Source: Flavobacteriales bacterium
GTDB lineage: Bacteria; Bacteroidota; Bacteroidia; Flavobacteriales; JADGDT01
Direction: 5' to 3'
DNA length: 37,335 nt
NCBI GenBank assembly: GCA_023145275.1
Contig: JAGLEB010000133.1
Span: 1 to 37,335, forward strand
The translations under genes were made by a program, and so were the position numbers. Under the pieces are notes generated by a model that was not told the DNA's origin, made no database searches, and saw only the letters and a program-made list of their open reading frames with translations. Below are positions 17,417 to 26,884 of the stretch, piece after piece (the stretch's first letter is position 1; the number at the start of each line of letters is the position of its first letter).

Positions 17417-18547
17417 ATGAAGCAGGACTATTATGAAGTATTAGGTGTATCTAAGGGGGCATCTGATGGCGAAATAAAGAAAGCATATCGTAAAATGGCG
17501 ATTAAACATCATCCGGATAAAAATCCAGATGATAGTGTTGCTGAAGAAAAGTTTAAAGAAGCTGCTGAAGCTTATGAAGTTTTAAGTGACGGAAATAAAA
17601 GAGCTAGATACGATCAGTATGGTCATGCCGGAATGGGCGGAGCAGCTGGTGGCGGTGGATTCGGTGGCGGATTCGGTGGTGGGATGAATATGGAAGACAT
17701 ATTCTCTCAGTTTGGTGATGTTTTTGGAGGTCACTTCAGTGGTGGTTTCGGTGGCGGTGGTGGCCGCAGTAGAAGAAGAGTTGTAAAAGGTTCTAATCTT
17801 AGGATTAGAGTTAAGCTTACTCTCGAAGAAATGGCCAACGGTGTTGAGAAGAAAATTAAAGTTAGCAGATTAAAACAGGCTGATGGAGTTACTTATAAAA
17901 CATGTACACAGTGTAATGGTTCTGGACAAGTAACTAGAATACAGAACACTATTTTGGGGCAGATGCAAACTTCTTCAACTTGTCCTACATGTCATGGCGC
18001 TGGTCAAATGGTAAATAAGAGACCTGCCGGTACTGATGCAAACGGGATGTCTAAGCAAGAAGATCATGTATCTATAAATATTCCTGCAGGAGTAATGGAT
18101 GGTGTTCAATTGAAGGTGTCCGGTAAAGGAAATGATGCTCCAGGAGATGGTGTGCCAGGTGATTTATTGGTAGTGATTGAAGAAATAGAACACGAGTTAT
18201 TAAAACGCGATGGAAATAATCTTCACCACGATTTGTACATTAGCTTTGCAGAAGCAGCTCTAGGATGTTCTAAAGATGTACCTACAATTGGTGGTAAAGT
18301 TAGAATTAGTCTTGATGCAGGAGTTCAGTCAGGAAAAATATTGAGATTGAGAGGTAAAGGTATTCCGAGCTTAGAAGGATACGGAACGGGAGATATTTTG
18401 ATTCATATTAATGTTTGGACACCTCAGAAGTTGTCTGACAGTCAAAAGAAAATGTTTAATGAGATGTTGGGATCAGAGGAGTTAGATCCGAAACCTGGGA
18501 AGTCTCATAAATCATTTTTCGAGAAAGTTAAAGATATGTTTCAGTAA
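17417..18547 (+). CDS. dnaJ: DnaJ (Hsp40) cochaperone, single-zinc-site form
   Basis: A 376-residue type-A-like Hsp40 that delivers clients to DnaK and stimulates its ATPase. The J domain has HPD at 32-34, followed by a Gly/Phe-rich linker (68-118) and two beta-sandwich client-binding domains. Only two CxxCxGxG motifs are present, CTQCNGSG (163-170) and CPTCHGAG (189-196), where four are usual. By position these are motifs 2 and 3, which form zinc site II in the E. coli protein; motifs 1 and 4 (site I) are replaced by KQADGVTYK and RPAGTDANG. I recall the same form in flavobacterial DnaJ, so this looks like a lineage trait. A strong terminator follows. Confidence 0.95.
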   Translation: MKQDYYEVLGVSKGASDGEIKKAYRKMAIKHHPDKNPDDSVAEEKFKEAAEAYEVLSDGNKRARYDQYGHAGMGGAAGGGGFGGGFGGGMNMEDIFSQFGDVFGGHFSGGFGGGGGRSRRRVVKGSNLRIRVKLTLEEMANGVEKKIKVSRLKQADGVTYKTCTQCNGSGQVTRIQNTILGQMQTSSTCPTCHGAGQMVNKRPAGTDANGMSKQEDHVSINIPAGVMDGVQLKVSGKGNDAPGDGVPGDLLVVIEEIEHELLKRDGNNLHHDLYISFAEAALGCSKDVPTIGGKVRISLDAGVQSGKILRLRGKGIPSLEGYGTGDILIHINVWTPQKLSDSQKKMFNEMLGSEELDPKPGKSHKSFFEKVKDMFQ

Positions 18548-18573
18548 AAAGGATATTATCATATAAATATAGT

Positions 18574-18612
18574 AAAAGACGAGTTCATTTTTTTGAATTC
18601 GTCTTTTTTTTT
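18574..18612 (+). terminator. Intrinsic terminator after dnaJ
   Basis: GACGAGTTCA (18578-18587) pairs with TGAATTCGTC (18594-18603) with one G-T wobble, extended by AAAA/TTTT, then nine T (18604-18612). Confidence 0.9.
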
Positions 18613-18788
18613 ACTTACTTGTAAGATATTAGGAAATTGAATATTTACAATATTTTCTTTAGGTCATGATAGGGAGTTTAGCCTTGTTGAAACTTTAAGT
18701 AATTTTATATTTTCTATTCCATTTTAATGGATAGAAATTTATTGGATATACAATTCTGTTTAATTGTATTAACTCAATTGATATTTGC

Positions 18789-19712
18789 ATGAATTTTTTA
18801 CAAGCTAAGAATGTAACAAAAAGGTACCAGGCACATACTGCATTAGAGGACCTGAGTATAAGTGTTGAGAAAGGAAGTATTTACGGTCTTTTAGGCCCAA
18901 ATGGAGCTGGAAAGACTACTTTCATTAGAATCTTAAATCAGATTATTGTTCCAGATTCCGGTACAATACTTCTAGGAGGTGAAAAACTTCAACCTAAGCA
19001 TATTTCAATGATTGGGTATATGCCCGAAGAGCGTGGACTATATCGAAATATGAGAGTCGGTGAGCAAGCTTTATACTTAGCCCAGCTTAAGGGAATGAAT
19101 TATCACGATGCAAAAATAAAGCTTAACTATTGGTTTGATAAGTTTGAAATTTCATCGTGGTGGAATAAAAAAATAGGTGGATTATCAAAAGGAATGGCCC
19201 AGAAAGTACAGTTTATAGTAACTGTTTTACACGAACCAAAACTGCTTATTTTTGATGAGCCATTTAGTGGCTTCGATCCTGTGAATGCAGGGATTATTAA
19301 GGATGAGATATTAGAATTGAAAGATAAAGGTGCAACTGTACTTTTTTCAACTCACAGAATGGAATCTGTTGAGGAAATGTGCGATCATATTGGATTGATT
19401 CACCACTCTCACAAAGTGCTTGATGGTGAAATTGGAGAGGTTAAAAGAAATCACAGAAATAATAAATACGATATTACCATAAATGATTTTGATGAGTCGA
19501 GACTGAGTGAATTAGGAGATATAGTTACTATTGATAGTTCTATAACAAATAAAAATTTCCGAGATCAAGTTGATGTAACACTAAAGATGATTAATGGTAC
19601 TAGCTCTCAAGAGCTATTGAAAAGGCTAATGGTTTTTGGTGATCTTCATTCATTTTCTGAAAATATCCCTAGCATAAATGATATTTTTATTCAACATGTA
19701 AATAAAATTTGA
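18789..19712 (+). CDS. NatA-type ABC exporter ATP-binding protein
   Basis: A 307-residue ATPase subunit paired with the permease that starts 13 bases later. Walker A is GLLGPNGAGKTTF, the signature is LSKGMAQKVQFIVTVL, Walker B is LLIFDEPFSGFDP, and the H-loop is LFSTHRMESVEE. The variant Walker-B tail (PFSGFDP in place of PTNGLDP) and the ~80-residue C-terminal extension match NatA-like DUF4162-type ATPases of Bacteroidota. It is the first gene of a likely operon with the permease, the response regulator and PPK2. Homologues in Bacillus export Na+, but in this group the substrate is not established. Confidence 0.9.
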   Translation: MNFLQAKNVTKRYQAHTALEDLSISVEKGSIYGLLGPNGAGKTTFIRILNQIIVPDSGTILLGGEKLQPKHISMIGYMPEERGLYRNMRVGEQALYLAQLKGMNYHDAKIKLNYWFDKFEISSWWNKKIGGLSKGMAQKVQFIVTVLHEPKLLIFDEPFSGFDPVNAGIIKDEILELKDKGATVLFSTHRMESVEEMCDHIGLIHHSHKVLDGEIGEVKRNHRNNKYDITINDFDESRLSELGDIVTIDSSITNKNFRDQVDVTLKMINGTSSQELLKRLMVFGDLHSFSENIPSINDIFIQHVNKI

Positions 19713-19725
19713 TATACCCGAAAAT

Positions 19726-21033
19726 ATGAATAAAATTAAGTTGATTGTTAAAAGGGAATATATTACAAAAGTACGTACGCGTTCTTTTATAATGATGTCG
19801 TTACTTGGTCCATTGTTCTTGGTAATAGTTTTTGGTCTAATTGCTTTTATGGCTAGTTTGAATGGTGATAATAAAGTAATTGCAATTTATGACGAAACCT
19901 CTTTGTTTACTGATGCATTTAAAGATGGTGTTGGTCTTGAGTTTGACTATATGCCAACATTAGGTTTGAAAGAGGCCATAGATTCTGCAGATGAAAGAGG
20001 TTATTATGGATTACTGTATTTACCCTTTGGAGCAGAAAAAGAGCTTGAAGAAGGTAAATGTTCAATGACGTATTATTCAGATACAACCCCATTGATGTCT
20101 ATTTCTTCTCATGTTAGAGATGATTTTGAAGATAGGGTTTGGGCTTTGAAATTGAAAGGACATCCTGATTATAGTGCTATTAGGGGAGAAAATCAACACC
20201 CTGATGTTGATGTAGATGTTAAATTTATTAGTTATAAAGGAGAACTGAAAAATTCAAAAAATGGAATTATTCTGATGGTCATTGGTGCCCTGTCGGGGAT
20301 TATGATTTATATGTTTATTTTTGTGTATGGTGTTCAAGTAATGAAATCTGTTCTAGAAGAAAAAACTAATAGAATTGTTGAGGTAATAATTTCATCAGTG
20401 AAACCTTTTGAGCTAATGATGGGGAAAATTATTGGATCAGCATTAGTTGGATTGACTAGATTTGGTCTGTGGACCGTACTCTCGGGGATATTGCTTTCTA
20501 TTGCAAAAAATGCTTTTGGAATTGAATCACCTAGTAATAAGATAATAGAAGAGGTGGTTAATCCTGAATTTGAGAACGAAATGCATGAGATTATTATGTC
20601 TATTCTCGATTTAAATTACTACCTGATAATAGGTGCTTTTACTTTCTTCTTCCTTGCAGGGTATCTATTGTATAGTGCGATGTTTGCTGCTGTAGGAGCT
20701 GCTGTTGATGCAGAAACTGATACACAGCAGTTTGTGCTTCCTATAACCTTACCTTTGATTTTGGCCTTGTACTCGGGAATTATGGTGCTTGAAAATCCTC
20801 ATGGACCAATTGCTTTTTGGCTCTCGATAATACCATTTACTTCGCCGATAGTTATGATGGCGCGAATACCGTTTGATGTGCCTACTTGGGAAATAGTTCT
20901 TTCGATGTCTATACTTTCTGTAAGTTTTATTTTTACAACAATATTAGCTGCAAAAATCTACAAAACAGGAATCTTAATGTATGGCAATAAGGTAACATAT
21001 AAGGATTTGTGGAAATGGATTCGTAACTCATAA
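19726..21033 (+). CDS. NatB-type ABC-2 exporter permease
   Basis: A 435-residue ABC-2 permease. It has one N-terminal membrane segment (about residues 22-44), a large external domain of about 130 residues (45-175), then five to six membrane helices starting at GIILMVIGALSGIMIYMFIF. The cytoplasmic loop EEKTNRIVEVIISSVKPFEL is the conserved coupling region of the NatB/YhaP group, and VGAAVDAETDTQQFVLPIT is the second conserved loop. Length is normal for that group. It follows the ATPase by 13 bases and precedes the response regulator by 37 bases. Confidence 0.9.
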   Translation: MNKIKLIVKREYITKVRTRSFIMMSLLGPLFLVIVFGLIAFMASLNGDNKVIAIYDETSLFTDAFKDGVGLEFDYMPTLGLKEAIDSADERGYYGLLYLPFGAEKELEEGKCSMTYYSDTTPLMSISSHVRDDFEDRVWALKLKGHPDYSAIRGENQHPDVDVDVKFISYKGELKNSKNGIILMVIGALSGIMIYMFIFVYGVQVMKSVLEEKTNRIVEVIISSVKPFELMMGKIIGSALVGLTRFGLWTVLSGILLSIAKNAFGIESPSNKIIEEVVNPEFENEMHEIIMSILDLNYYLIIGAFTFFFLAGYLLYSAMFAAVGAAVDAETDTQQFVLPITLPLILALYSGIMVLENPHGPIAFWLSIIPFTSPIVMMARIPFDVPTWEIVLSMSILSVSFIFTTILAAKIYKTGILMYGNKVTYKDLWKWIRNS

Positions 21034-21070
21034 GGTACTATACCTATTTGTTTAACTAGAAGCTGTTCTT

Positions 21071-22228
21071 ATGCCAAAGATTTTAATTATTGAAGATGAG
21101 AGAAGTATTAGGAATGTTCTGAGAAATATTCTTGTTGAGGAAGAAAAAGATTATGAGGTTTTTGTTGCGGAAGATGGTTTTAAAGGTCTTGAAATTGTTA
21201 AAAGTAAGGATCTAGATTTGGTGATTTGTGATATCAAAATGCCAGGAATGGATGGGGTAGAAGTACTAGAGGAAATTGTTAAATTATCTCCAGAGCTTCC
21301 AGTACTCATGATCTCAGGGCATGGTGATATTGATACAGCTGTAGAAACCATTAAAAAAGGAGCGTATGATTATATATCGAAGCCTCCAGATTTAAATAGA
21401 CTTTTAAATTCAGTTAGAAATGCTTTAGATAAGGGGTCTCTTATTGTTGAAAATAAGAAGTTGAAGAAAAGAGTTTCAAAGAAGTATGAGATGATTGGTT
21501 CATCAGAGGAATTAAAGCTTGTTAGGGATATGATTGAAAAAGTTGCTCCTACGGATGCTAGGGTTTTAATCACTGGACCAAATGGAGTAGGAAAAGAAGT
21601 TGTTGCCCATTGGATACATGCTAAAAGCAAACGTTCAAAATCACCTATGTTAGAAGTGAATTGTGCTGCTATTCCTTCAGAGCTTATCGAAAGTGAGCTT
21701 TTTGGCCACGAGAAAGGCTCTTTTACTTCTGCAAATAAAATGAGAAAAGGAAAGTTTGAATTGGCCAGCGGTGGCACGTTGTTCCTTGACGAAATTGGAG
21801 ATATGAGCTTAAGCGCTCAAGCGAAGGTTTTAAGAGTACTTCAAGAAAATAAAATATCTAGAGTTGGTGGAGAGAAACAGATATCTGTTGATGTTAGAAT
21901 TATTGCTGCCACAAATAAAAATCTCAAAGAAGAAATAAAAAAAGGTACTTTTAGAGAAGACTTGTTTCATCGATTAGCTGTTATTCCAATTAATGTCCCT
22001 TCTTTAAACGAAAGAAGAAGTGATATTCCGGAATTGGTGAATTACTTCTTTAATATTATATGTAAAGAACAGGGGATTCCTGTTAAGAAAGTTGATGATG
22101 ATGCCTTGAGTTTATTGAAGAATAGGGATTGGAGTGGTAATATAAGAGAGTTGAGAAATGTAGTAGAAAGGTTAATAATATTAGGCGGAAATAGTATTTC
22201 TAAGGGAGATATAGAAAAATTTGTTTAA
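21071..22228 (+). CDS. Sigma-54-type response regulator lacking the Fis/HTH domain
   Basis: A 385-residue NtrC-family protein. The receiver domain has phospho-acceptor Asp54 (VICDIKMPGMDG) and the switch lysine in SKPPD. The AAA+ domain (about 141-370) has Walker A GPNGVGKE (169-176), Walker B GGTLFLDE, an arginine-finger region FREDLFHRL and sensor II NIRELRN. Two features depart from NtrC: the sigma-54-contact loop reads GSFTSA (216-221) where GAFTGA is usual, and the chain ends at DIEKFV directly after the AAA+ lid with no C-terminal helix-turn-helix. The sequence after the stop does not encode one. I recall similar ~385-residue HTH-less members in Bacteroidota. No histidine kinase lies nearby. 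It could act from solution or through a partner. Confidence 0.88.
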   Translation: MPKILIIEDERSIRNVLRNILVEEEKDYEVFVAEDGFKGLEIVKSKDLDLVICDIKMPGMDGVEVLEEIVKLSPELPVLMISGHGDIDTAVETIKKGAYDYISKPPDLNRLLNSVRNALDKGSLIVENKKLKKRVSKKYEMIGSSEELKLVRDMIEKVAPTDARVLITGPNGVGKEVVAHWIHAKSKRSKSPMLEVNCAAIPSELIESELFGHEKGSFTSANKMRKGKFELASGGTLFLDEIGDMSLSAQAKVLRVLQENKISRVGGEKQISVDVRIIAATNKNLKEEIKKGTFREDLFHRLAVIPINVPSLNERRSDIPELVNYFFNIICKEQGIPVKKVDDDALSLLKNRDWSGNIRELRNVVERLIILGGNSISKGDIEKFV

Positions 22229-22288
22229 CTTTATGACTGCGAGTGTTATACGTGTTGATAATTAAGCATAATTTAAATCGTCTTGTTT

Positions 22289-23164
22289 ATGAAAGTTTCT
22301 GATTATAGAGTAAGGTCATCCGAAGATTTTGATATTGATAAATTTAAAACTGAACTAGATTTAGGTCTTTCTGAAGAAGATTACAGCATTGAGTTATTAA
22401 AATATCTAAAAAAGCTTAAGAACGAACAGTTCAAGTTATATGCAAATTCAAATAATTCGGTATTAATCGTTTTACAGGGAATGGATGCTGCTGGCAAAGA
22501 CGGTATTATTAAACACGTATTATCAAATTTAAACACTCAGGGAACCGAAGTCCATAGTTTCAAAGCGCCAAGTAAATTGGAGCTGAGTCATGATTTCTTG
22601 TGGCGTCACTATATTGTTCTGCCTCCAAAAGGGAAAATCGGAATCTTTAATAGATCACACTACGAAAATGTATTGGTAACAAAGGTTCATCCAAGCATTA
22701 TATTAAACGAGAACCTACCTGGAGTTAAGGAGTTATCAGATGTCAATGATGATTTTTGGAGTGATAGGTACAAGCAGATTTCAAACTTTGAGAAACACTT
22801 GGCAAAAAATGGTACTGTAATAATAAAAATATTCTTGAACCTATCAAAAGATGAACAATCAATTAGGTTATTGTCGAGAATAAATGAAAAAAAGAAGAAC
22901 TGGAAGTTTTCGAAAGGAGATTTTGAAGAGCGAAAATATTGGGACGATTATAGAGAAGCTTTTTCTGATGCTATAGAAAATACATCGAAAAAATATGCTC
23001 CTTGGTATTTAGTTCCTGCCGATAATAAACTTTATGCACGATTATTAGTAGCAAAAATTATCCATAAAGAATTGCAAAAATTAGATTTGAAAGTACCCGA
23101 AGTTTCCGAACAACAGATGAAAGACTTAGAAGAATACAGGGAAGTTTTATCAAAGAAAGATTAG
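22289..23164 (+). CDS. ppk2: Polyphosphate kinase 2 family protein
   Basis: A 291-residue cytoplasmic kinase that transfers phosphate between polyphosphate and nucleotides (AMP, ADP or GDP depending on class). Walker A is GMDAAGKDG, Walker B is IGIFNRSHYE, and the arginine-rich lid follows in the RLLSRINEKKKNWKFSKGDF region. The form is the single-domain PPK2; the FNRSHYE sequence resembles class III enzymes, but I cannot assign the class firmly. I chose the ATG at 22289; a TTG two codons upstream (22283) is in frame but unnecessary. It is the last gene of the + strand cluster. Its stop overlaps the stop of the convergent gene in the shared TTAG at 23161-23164. Confidence 0.9.
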   Translation: MKVSDYRVRSSEDFDIDKFKTELDLGLSEEDYSIELLKYLKKLKNEQFKLYANSNNSVLIVLQGMDAAGKDGIIKHVLSNLNTQGTEVHSFKAPSKLELSHDFLWRHYIVLPPKGKIGIFNRSHYENVLVTKVHPSIILNENLPGVKELSDVNDDFWSDRYKQISNFEKHLAKNGTVIIKIFLNLSKDEQSIRLLSRINEKKKNWKFSKGDFEERKYWDDYREAFSDAIENTSKKYAPWYLVPADNKLYARLLVAKIIHKELQKLDLKVPEVSEQQMKDLEEYREVLSKKD

Positions 23165-26100
23165 AAATCTAGGTTTAGGGAGAAATAAAACATTCTAGGA
23201 AGTTTTATTCCAGTATCAACACCCCAAGCCCAATCAGCTCTGACGAAGTATCCGAATACCTGAGTCCTTAGTCCAACACCATAGCCAAATACTATAGGGT
23301 CTTTTTGTCTATCGATCGTAATTTTTATTGGATTGTATCCTGTGTCAGGATCTGTTGGATCGCCGTTAATAATTTCTTCGTTCAAAGAGTTTTCTTTAGA
23401 CCAAGGAGATGCACCAGTCCAAGCAGTACCAGCGTCAAAGAATGGTACTACCATAAAATGGCGAAATAGGCTCCAACTCAATGGTGCTTCATAGAAATAT
23501 TGTATTAAGGGGATTCTCAGTTCGCTGTTTACTAATGCAAAACTAGTACCATGCCTGACATTCTGCTGAAATCCTCGCATATTTGTCATTAATGTTTGAA
23601 AACCGTAATTTATATCTTTCGAAGGTCTAAGTGATTGATCAAATTCAGGGTTGAAACTATTGTCAACTCCACCAAGATAGTAGGCTAGCCTTTCTGATCC
23701 AAGAGATGTTCCGGCGGCGAATCTATTTGCCCAGATAATATTACGATGAACTCTTGTGTAATGCCTTAGGTCTGCACCAATATTAATCATCGTATTATCC
23801 GGCCCATCTAAGCCTTGATATAATTCTATAAAAGTCTTAGCTCTGAAACCTCTATATAGGTTTACTGAATAGTTTATTGTATTGTCATAGGTGTGATCTA
23901 ACCTCAATGTTGCATAATCTTGGTAATTAATTGGCTCCTCAAGTGAAGCGTCATCTACTGACAAGTAAATACCTTTGTCTCTTCTGTAGGCTATAGCTCC
24001 CGAAACTGATGAAACAGGGTTTAGTGGGTAAGTTAATTTATACTCAAACTTATTTGTGATTATTCTGGCGGAATAAAATCCATTAGATGTATAAGTGCTT
24101 CTTCTATAAAATAGATATGTTTTATTCCATCGTTTTTTTCTATCGTCAAATTGAAGTTTAAATTCGCTATTTGGACTAAGTGATAGCCCTGAAACTGGCT
24201 GAAAGTTGGTTCTAAATCCACCAGTAACGGAATAGTTGTTAAATACATCAGCCAATGTAATTTCGAATAATGCATTGAATCCCGAATTCATAAATACAGG
24301 GCCTCCAGTAAATACTTGGTAATCTAGATTGTCGTTAGACTGATCTATTTGAGTTGTTAGTTCAGTAGCAAAGTATATATTTCTATATAATCTTTTGAAT
24401 CGTTCAAATTTCTTACGGTCTATAACCTTCATGTCAGGATATAGCGAATCAGGATTAGTTCCGAAGTTATATGTTTTGCCAAGCTTTCCTACTGCCCCAA
24501 ACTTTCTGTAAATTTCATCTTCGAAAACGTAATCGTTTAGGTCTATTGGATAGCTTTTATATTTAATCTTAATTTTATCGAAATCTTCTTTATGTATTGG
24601 CTTTGAATTAGCTAATTCGTATTGGCTGATTTTTTTTCGATATTTGGCAGAATCCTGTAGCCCTTCTACGTATTGAATTCGGTACTTACTATCATGGAAA
24701 GTTACTTGCGCATATGCATCAAGAGCTATTGAATTTACATGGTTTAGAATTGATTGAGAATCTGATAGTTTATAATTGTCAAAAGTGTTTCTGTAGTGAA
24801 TTATTGTATCAACATGACTCACTACACTATCTCTCTCAAAGGCGTATTTGTTTTGTTTCTGATCATTGTCAAATACCAAATATGCAACTTCGTTATCGTT
24901 TATTGCCTGAGGTTTAATCTCATCAATATATCTTGTGTCTGTAGCTTTCTTAAGAACAGTTGATTTGTTATTGAAATTGTATATGAACAGATCTTTATAC
25001 TTTTTTCCCACCGCAAACCTTTTGCTGTGAACTATTGTATCGGAATATCTATTTGAGCTAAATACTATTTCGCTGTCATTATTAAAAAATACAGGATCAA
25101 TATCGTCGAAGCTATCTTTAGTTATGTTTTCAAGCACTTGAGTTTGTAAATGGTAAATATAAATATCCGAAAAACCATCTCTTACGGCTGATAGAACAAT
25201 TTTATTACCATCTTCAGAAAAGGAAAGACTGTTAATTTTATCTAAAACACCAAAAGTACGATTGTACATCTTATCATTTTCTATATCGTAAATATACAAG
25301 AACACTGTTCCTTTGTTTTCCATTACAAAAGCTAGGTTGTTACCTTCGGGATGCCATTGTATTAAAGGATAACTAAGATCTTCGTTTTGTGAGATTTTAT
25401 ACCCTCCAGAAAAAATCTTTTTCTTCTTTTTTGTCCTTACATCTAAAAGGTAAACATAATACTGGCCAGAAATATTTGTTGCATAAGCCGCCCTCTTCAG
25501 GTCATTTGAAAGTGTTAATTGAAAAATTTGTTCTTCATTTCGTGACTTTGCAACTTCGTGAGAAATATCATCGAGGCTATTAGATAAATCAATTTTATAA
25601 TAATCGGAGTAGTATTTTAACCAATCTTTTTTTAGCTGCTTATAATCTATACCAAGAACAGACTCAAAGCCCTCTTTCACATCTCTGTTGGAGTAAGACA
25701 TGTAAACAACAGTTGGTATAATTGATTTGCCATATTTGTAAGCGATAAAATCCCAAATAGAATATCCTAGAATTTTAGCATTTTCTGGGGTGTAAGAATA
25801 AAAGTCCTCTAGGTCGCCAGATGCTAGACCATCTCTAATTTTAGCTTCTATCTCAGGTGTTTTATTTGTTGACATGTATAACACTAAGCCATCAGAGAAC
25901 CAACTTGGTAATGACATATTTCTGTAAGTCTCCAATCCTTTTCTGAAATTACTTCCAGAAATCAGGTAGTTAAGGAGCATCTCTGTAATTCCAGCTTTTA
26001 GCTGAGTTTTCAGGTCGTTGTGTTCGCCAGTCCCATAAACAAACATTTTGTTACCTTTAATACGGGTGACTCCCCCAGTGTTGTAGCTAGCCTCACCATT

Positions 26101-26445
26101 TTCGTTAAGATTACTTTGTTTGAGGTCAGTAAGAGTATTGTAACAAATGATTTGAAATCTTTCGTCGAAATTTAGTTTAAAATATTTAGCTAATTCTTTT
26201 AGCTCAGCATCAACATTAGTAACAACATATTGAGCGTTTCTAGAGCCTCTTTGATAAAAGAATACATCGTATTGAGGTAACCTGTAGTAGTTCCAATCGA
26301 ATTTATTGTAAACTACTCTATTCTTACCAAAGTTTTGCTGAACGCCATAGAAGAATTGAGAGTAAGCCGAATTAGAAAACAGAACAAAAAACCAAAACAC
26401 AATTGTGGTTTTAAATATAGTATCATTCAACTGTCTTGTTTTCAA
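23161..26445 (-). CDS. Outer-membrane protein: peptidase-MA-like, TolB-like propeller and BamA-type barrel regions
   Basis: A 1094-residue envelope protein with a signal peptide (hydrophobic residues 12-28, YSQ cleavage). Region 1 (about 40-290: LPSWFSDGLVLYMS, LGYSIWDFIAYKYG) resembles peptidase-MA-like proteins but lacks HExxH; the corresponding site reads ITEMLL. Region 2 (about 300-510) has repeated beta-propeller blades of the TolB/PD40 type (WHPEGNNLAFV, FSEDGNKIVLSA, DDIDPVFFNNDSEIVFSSNR). Region 3 (about 690-1094) is a predicted 16-strand-type surface-antigen barrel with FRTNFQPVSGLSLSPNSEF, VPFFDAGTAW and the terminal signal YFSLNLDF ending in Phe. Such proteins are widespread in Bacteroidota and usually named TolB-like, but the role is unknown. 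Single gene, no terminator seen at its 3' end. Confidence 0.8.
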   Translation of the reverse strand: MKTRQLNDTIFKTTIVFWFFVLFSNSAYSQFFYGVQQNFGKNRVVYNKFDWNYYRLPQYDVFFYQRGSRNAQYVVTNVDAELKELAKYFKLNFDERFQIICYNTLTDLKQSNLNENGEASYNTGGVTRIKGNKMFVYGTGEHNDLKTQLKAGITEMLLNYLISGSNFRKGLETYRNMSLPSWFSDGLVLYMSTNKTPEIEAKIRDGLASGDLEDFYSYTPENAKILGYSIWDFIAYKYGKSIIPTVVYMSYSNRDVKEGFESVLGIDYKQLKKDWLKYYSDYYKIDLSNSLDDISHEVAKSRNEEQIFQLTLSNDLKRAAYATNISGQYYVYLLDVRTKKKKKIFSGGYKISQNEDLSYPLIQWHPEGNNLAFVMENKGTVFLYIYDIENDKMYNRTFGVLDKINSLSFSEDGNKIVLSAVRDGFSDIYIYHLQTQVLENITKDSFDDIDPVFFNNDSEIVFSSNRYSDTIVHSKRFAVGKKYKDLFIYNFNNKSTVLKKATDTRYIDEIKPQAINDNEVAYLVFDNDQKQNKYAFERDSVVSHVDTIIHYRNTFDNYKLSDSQSILNHVNSIALDAYAQVTFHDSKYRIQYVEGLQDSAKYRKKISQYELANSKPIHKEDFDKIKIKYKSYPIDLNDYVFEDEIYRKFGAVGKLGKTYNFGTNPDSLYPDMKVIDRKKFERFKRLYRNIYFATELTTQIDQSNDNLDYQVFTGGPVFMNSGFNALFEITLADVFNNYSVTGGFRTNFQPVSGLSLSPNSEFKLQFDDRKKRWNKTYLFYRRSTYTSNGFYSARIITNKFEYKLTYPLNPVSSVSGAIAYRRDKGIYLSVDDASLEEPINYQDYATLRLDHTYDNTINYSVNLYRGFRAKTFIELYQGLDGPDNTMINIGADLRHYTRVHRNIIWANRFAAGTSLGSERLAYYLGGVDNSFNPEFDQSLRPSKDINYGFQTLMTNMRGFQQNVRHGTSFALVNSELRIPLIQYFYEAPLSWSLFRHFMVVPFFDAGTAWTGASPWSKENSLNEEIINGDPTDPDTGYNPIKITIDRQKDPIVFGYGVGLRTQVFGYFVRADWAWGVDTGIKLPRMFYFSLNLDF

Positions 26446-26540
26446 TTTTTATGGATTTTAATAATCACTTAGTTTAGTTTAGCTAATATAGGAAAAAGCG
26501 TTGATTTCTCTACTATTATTGATCAATTGGGCTTTAATTC

Positions 26541-26790
26541 AAATACATCATAAAATGACTTATAAAACCTTCGTGTTTCTCCTTTTACCTGAATATGAAA
26601 TTCATCAAAGGTCAGGTAGTGTTCGCATGTGTTTAAATTAACAATTTTCTATGTTGCATTTTAGTATATGCTCGGTTCTGACTTATATAAAATTTCTTGC
26701 GTAGCTTATACTATTCAACAAATCTAATACTCCCATAAAGAAAAAATACTTTGATTTTATTTAAACGTCATTTCATAAGGTAACTGGTAC
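26541..26790. repeat. MITE-like dispersed repeat, copy A (degenerate)
   Basis: Shares long blocks with 33838-34046: ACATCATxAAATGACTTATAA at the left, TTATATAAAATTTCTT in the middle, and TACTTTGATTTTATTTAAACG followed by TTTTCATAAGG-like sequence at the right. The right end reads AACTGGTA; the left terminal repeat has decayed (AAATACATC). It has no coding capacity. Confidence 0.75.
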
Positions 26791-26826
26791 AAGTTTCGTA
26801 TTTGTTTAATAGACTGAGGCTCAAAC

Positions 26827-26861
26827 AAAAAAAGTGCCCAAAGAACTGAGTCTTTAGGCAC
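26827..26861 (-). terminator. Intrinsic terminator of dnaN
   Basis: On the - strand GTGCCTAAAGA pairs with TCTTTGGGCAC (one G-T mismatch) around a six-base loop, followed by seven T. It begins 24 bases after the dnaN stop. Confidence 0.9.
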
Positions 26862-26884
26862 ATAAATAATTTGTATTTTTTTTG

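Larger units (their letters stand above)
26446..26884. other. Intergenic region between propeller/barrel gene and dnaN
   Basis: 439 bases containing a degenerate copy of the dispersed repeat (26541-26790), the dnaN terminator (26827-26861), and the unidentified promoter of the gene starting at 26445. No ORF is supported. Confidence 0.6.

Noticed and set aside
18763..18788. Promoter overlapping the start of the NatA-type gene (GATATTTGC before ATG)
   Set aside because: Imperfect -7 match placed directly at the ATG; no independent support.
22283..22288. TTG start two codons upstream of the ppk2 ATG
   Set aside because: The ATG at 22289 gives a complete family N-terminus; the TTG adds only two residues and there is no reason to prefer it.
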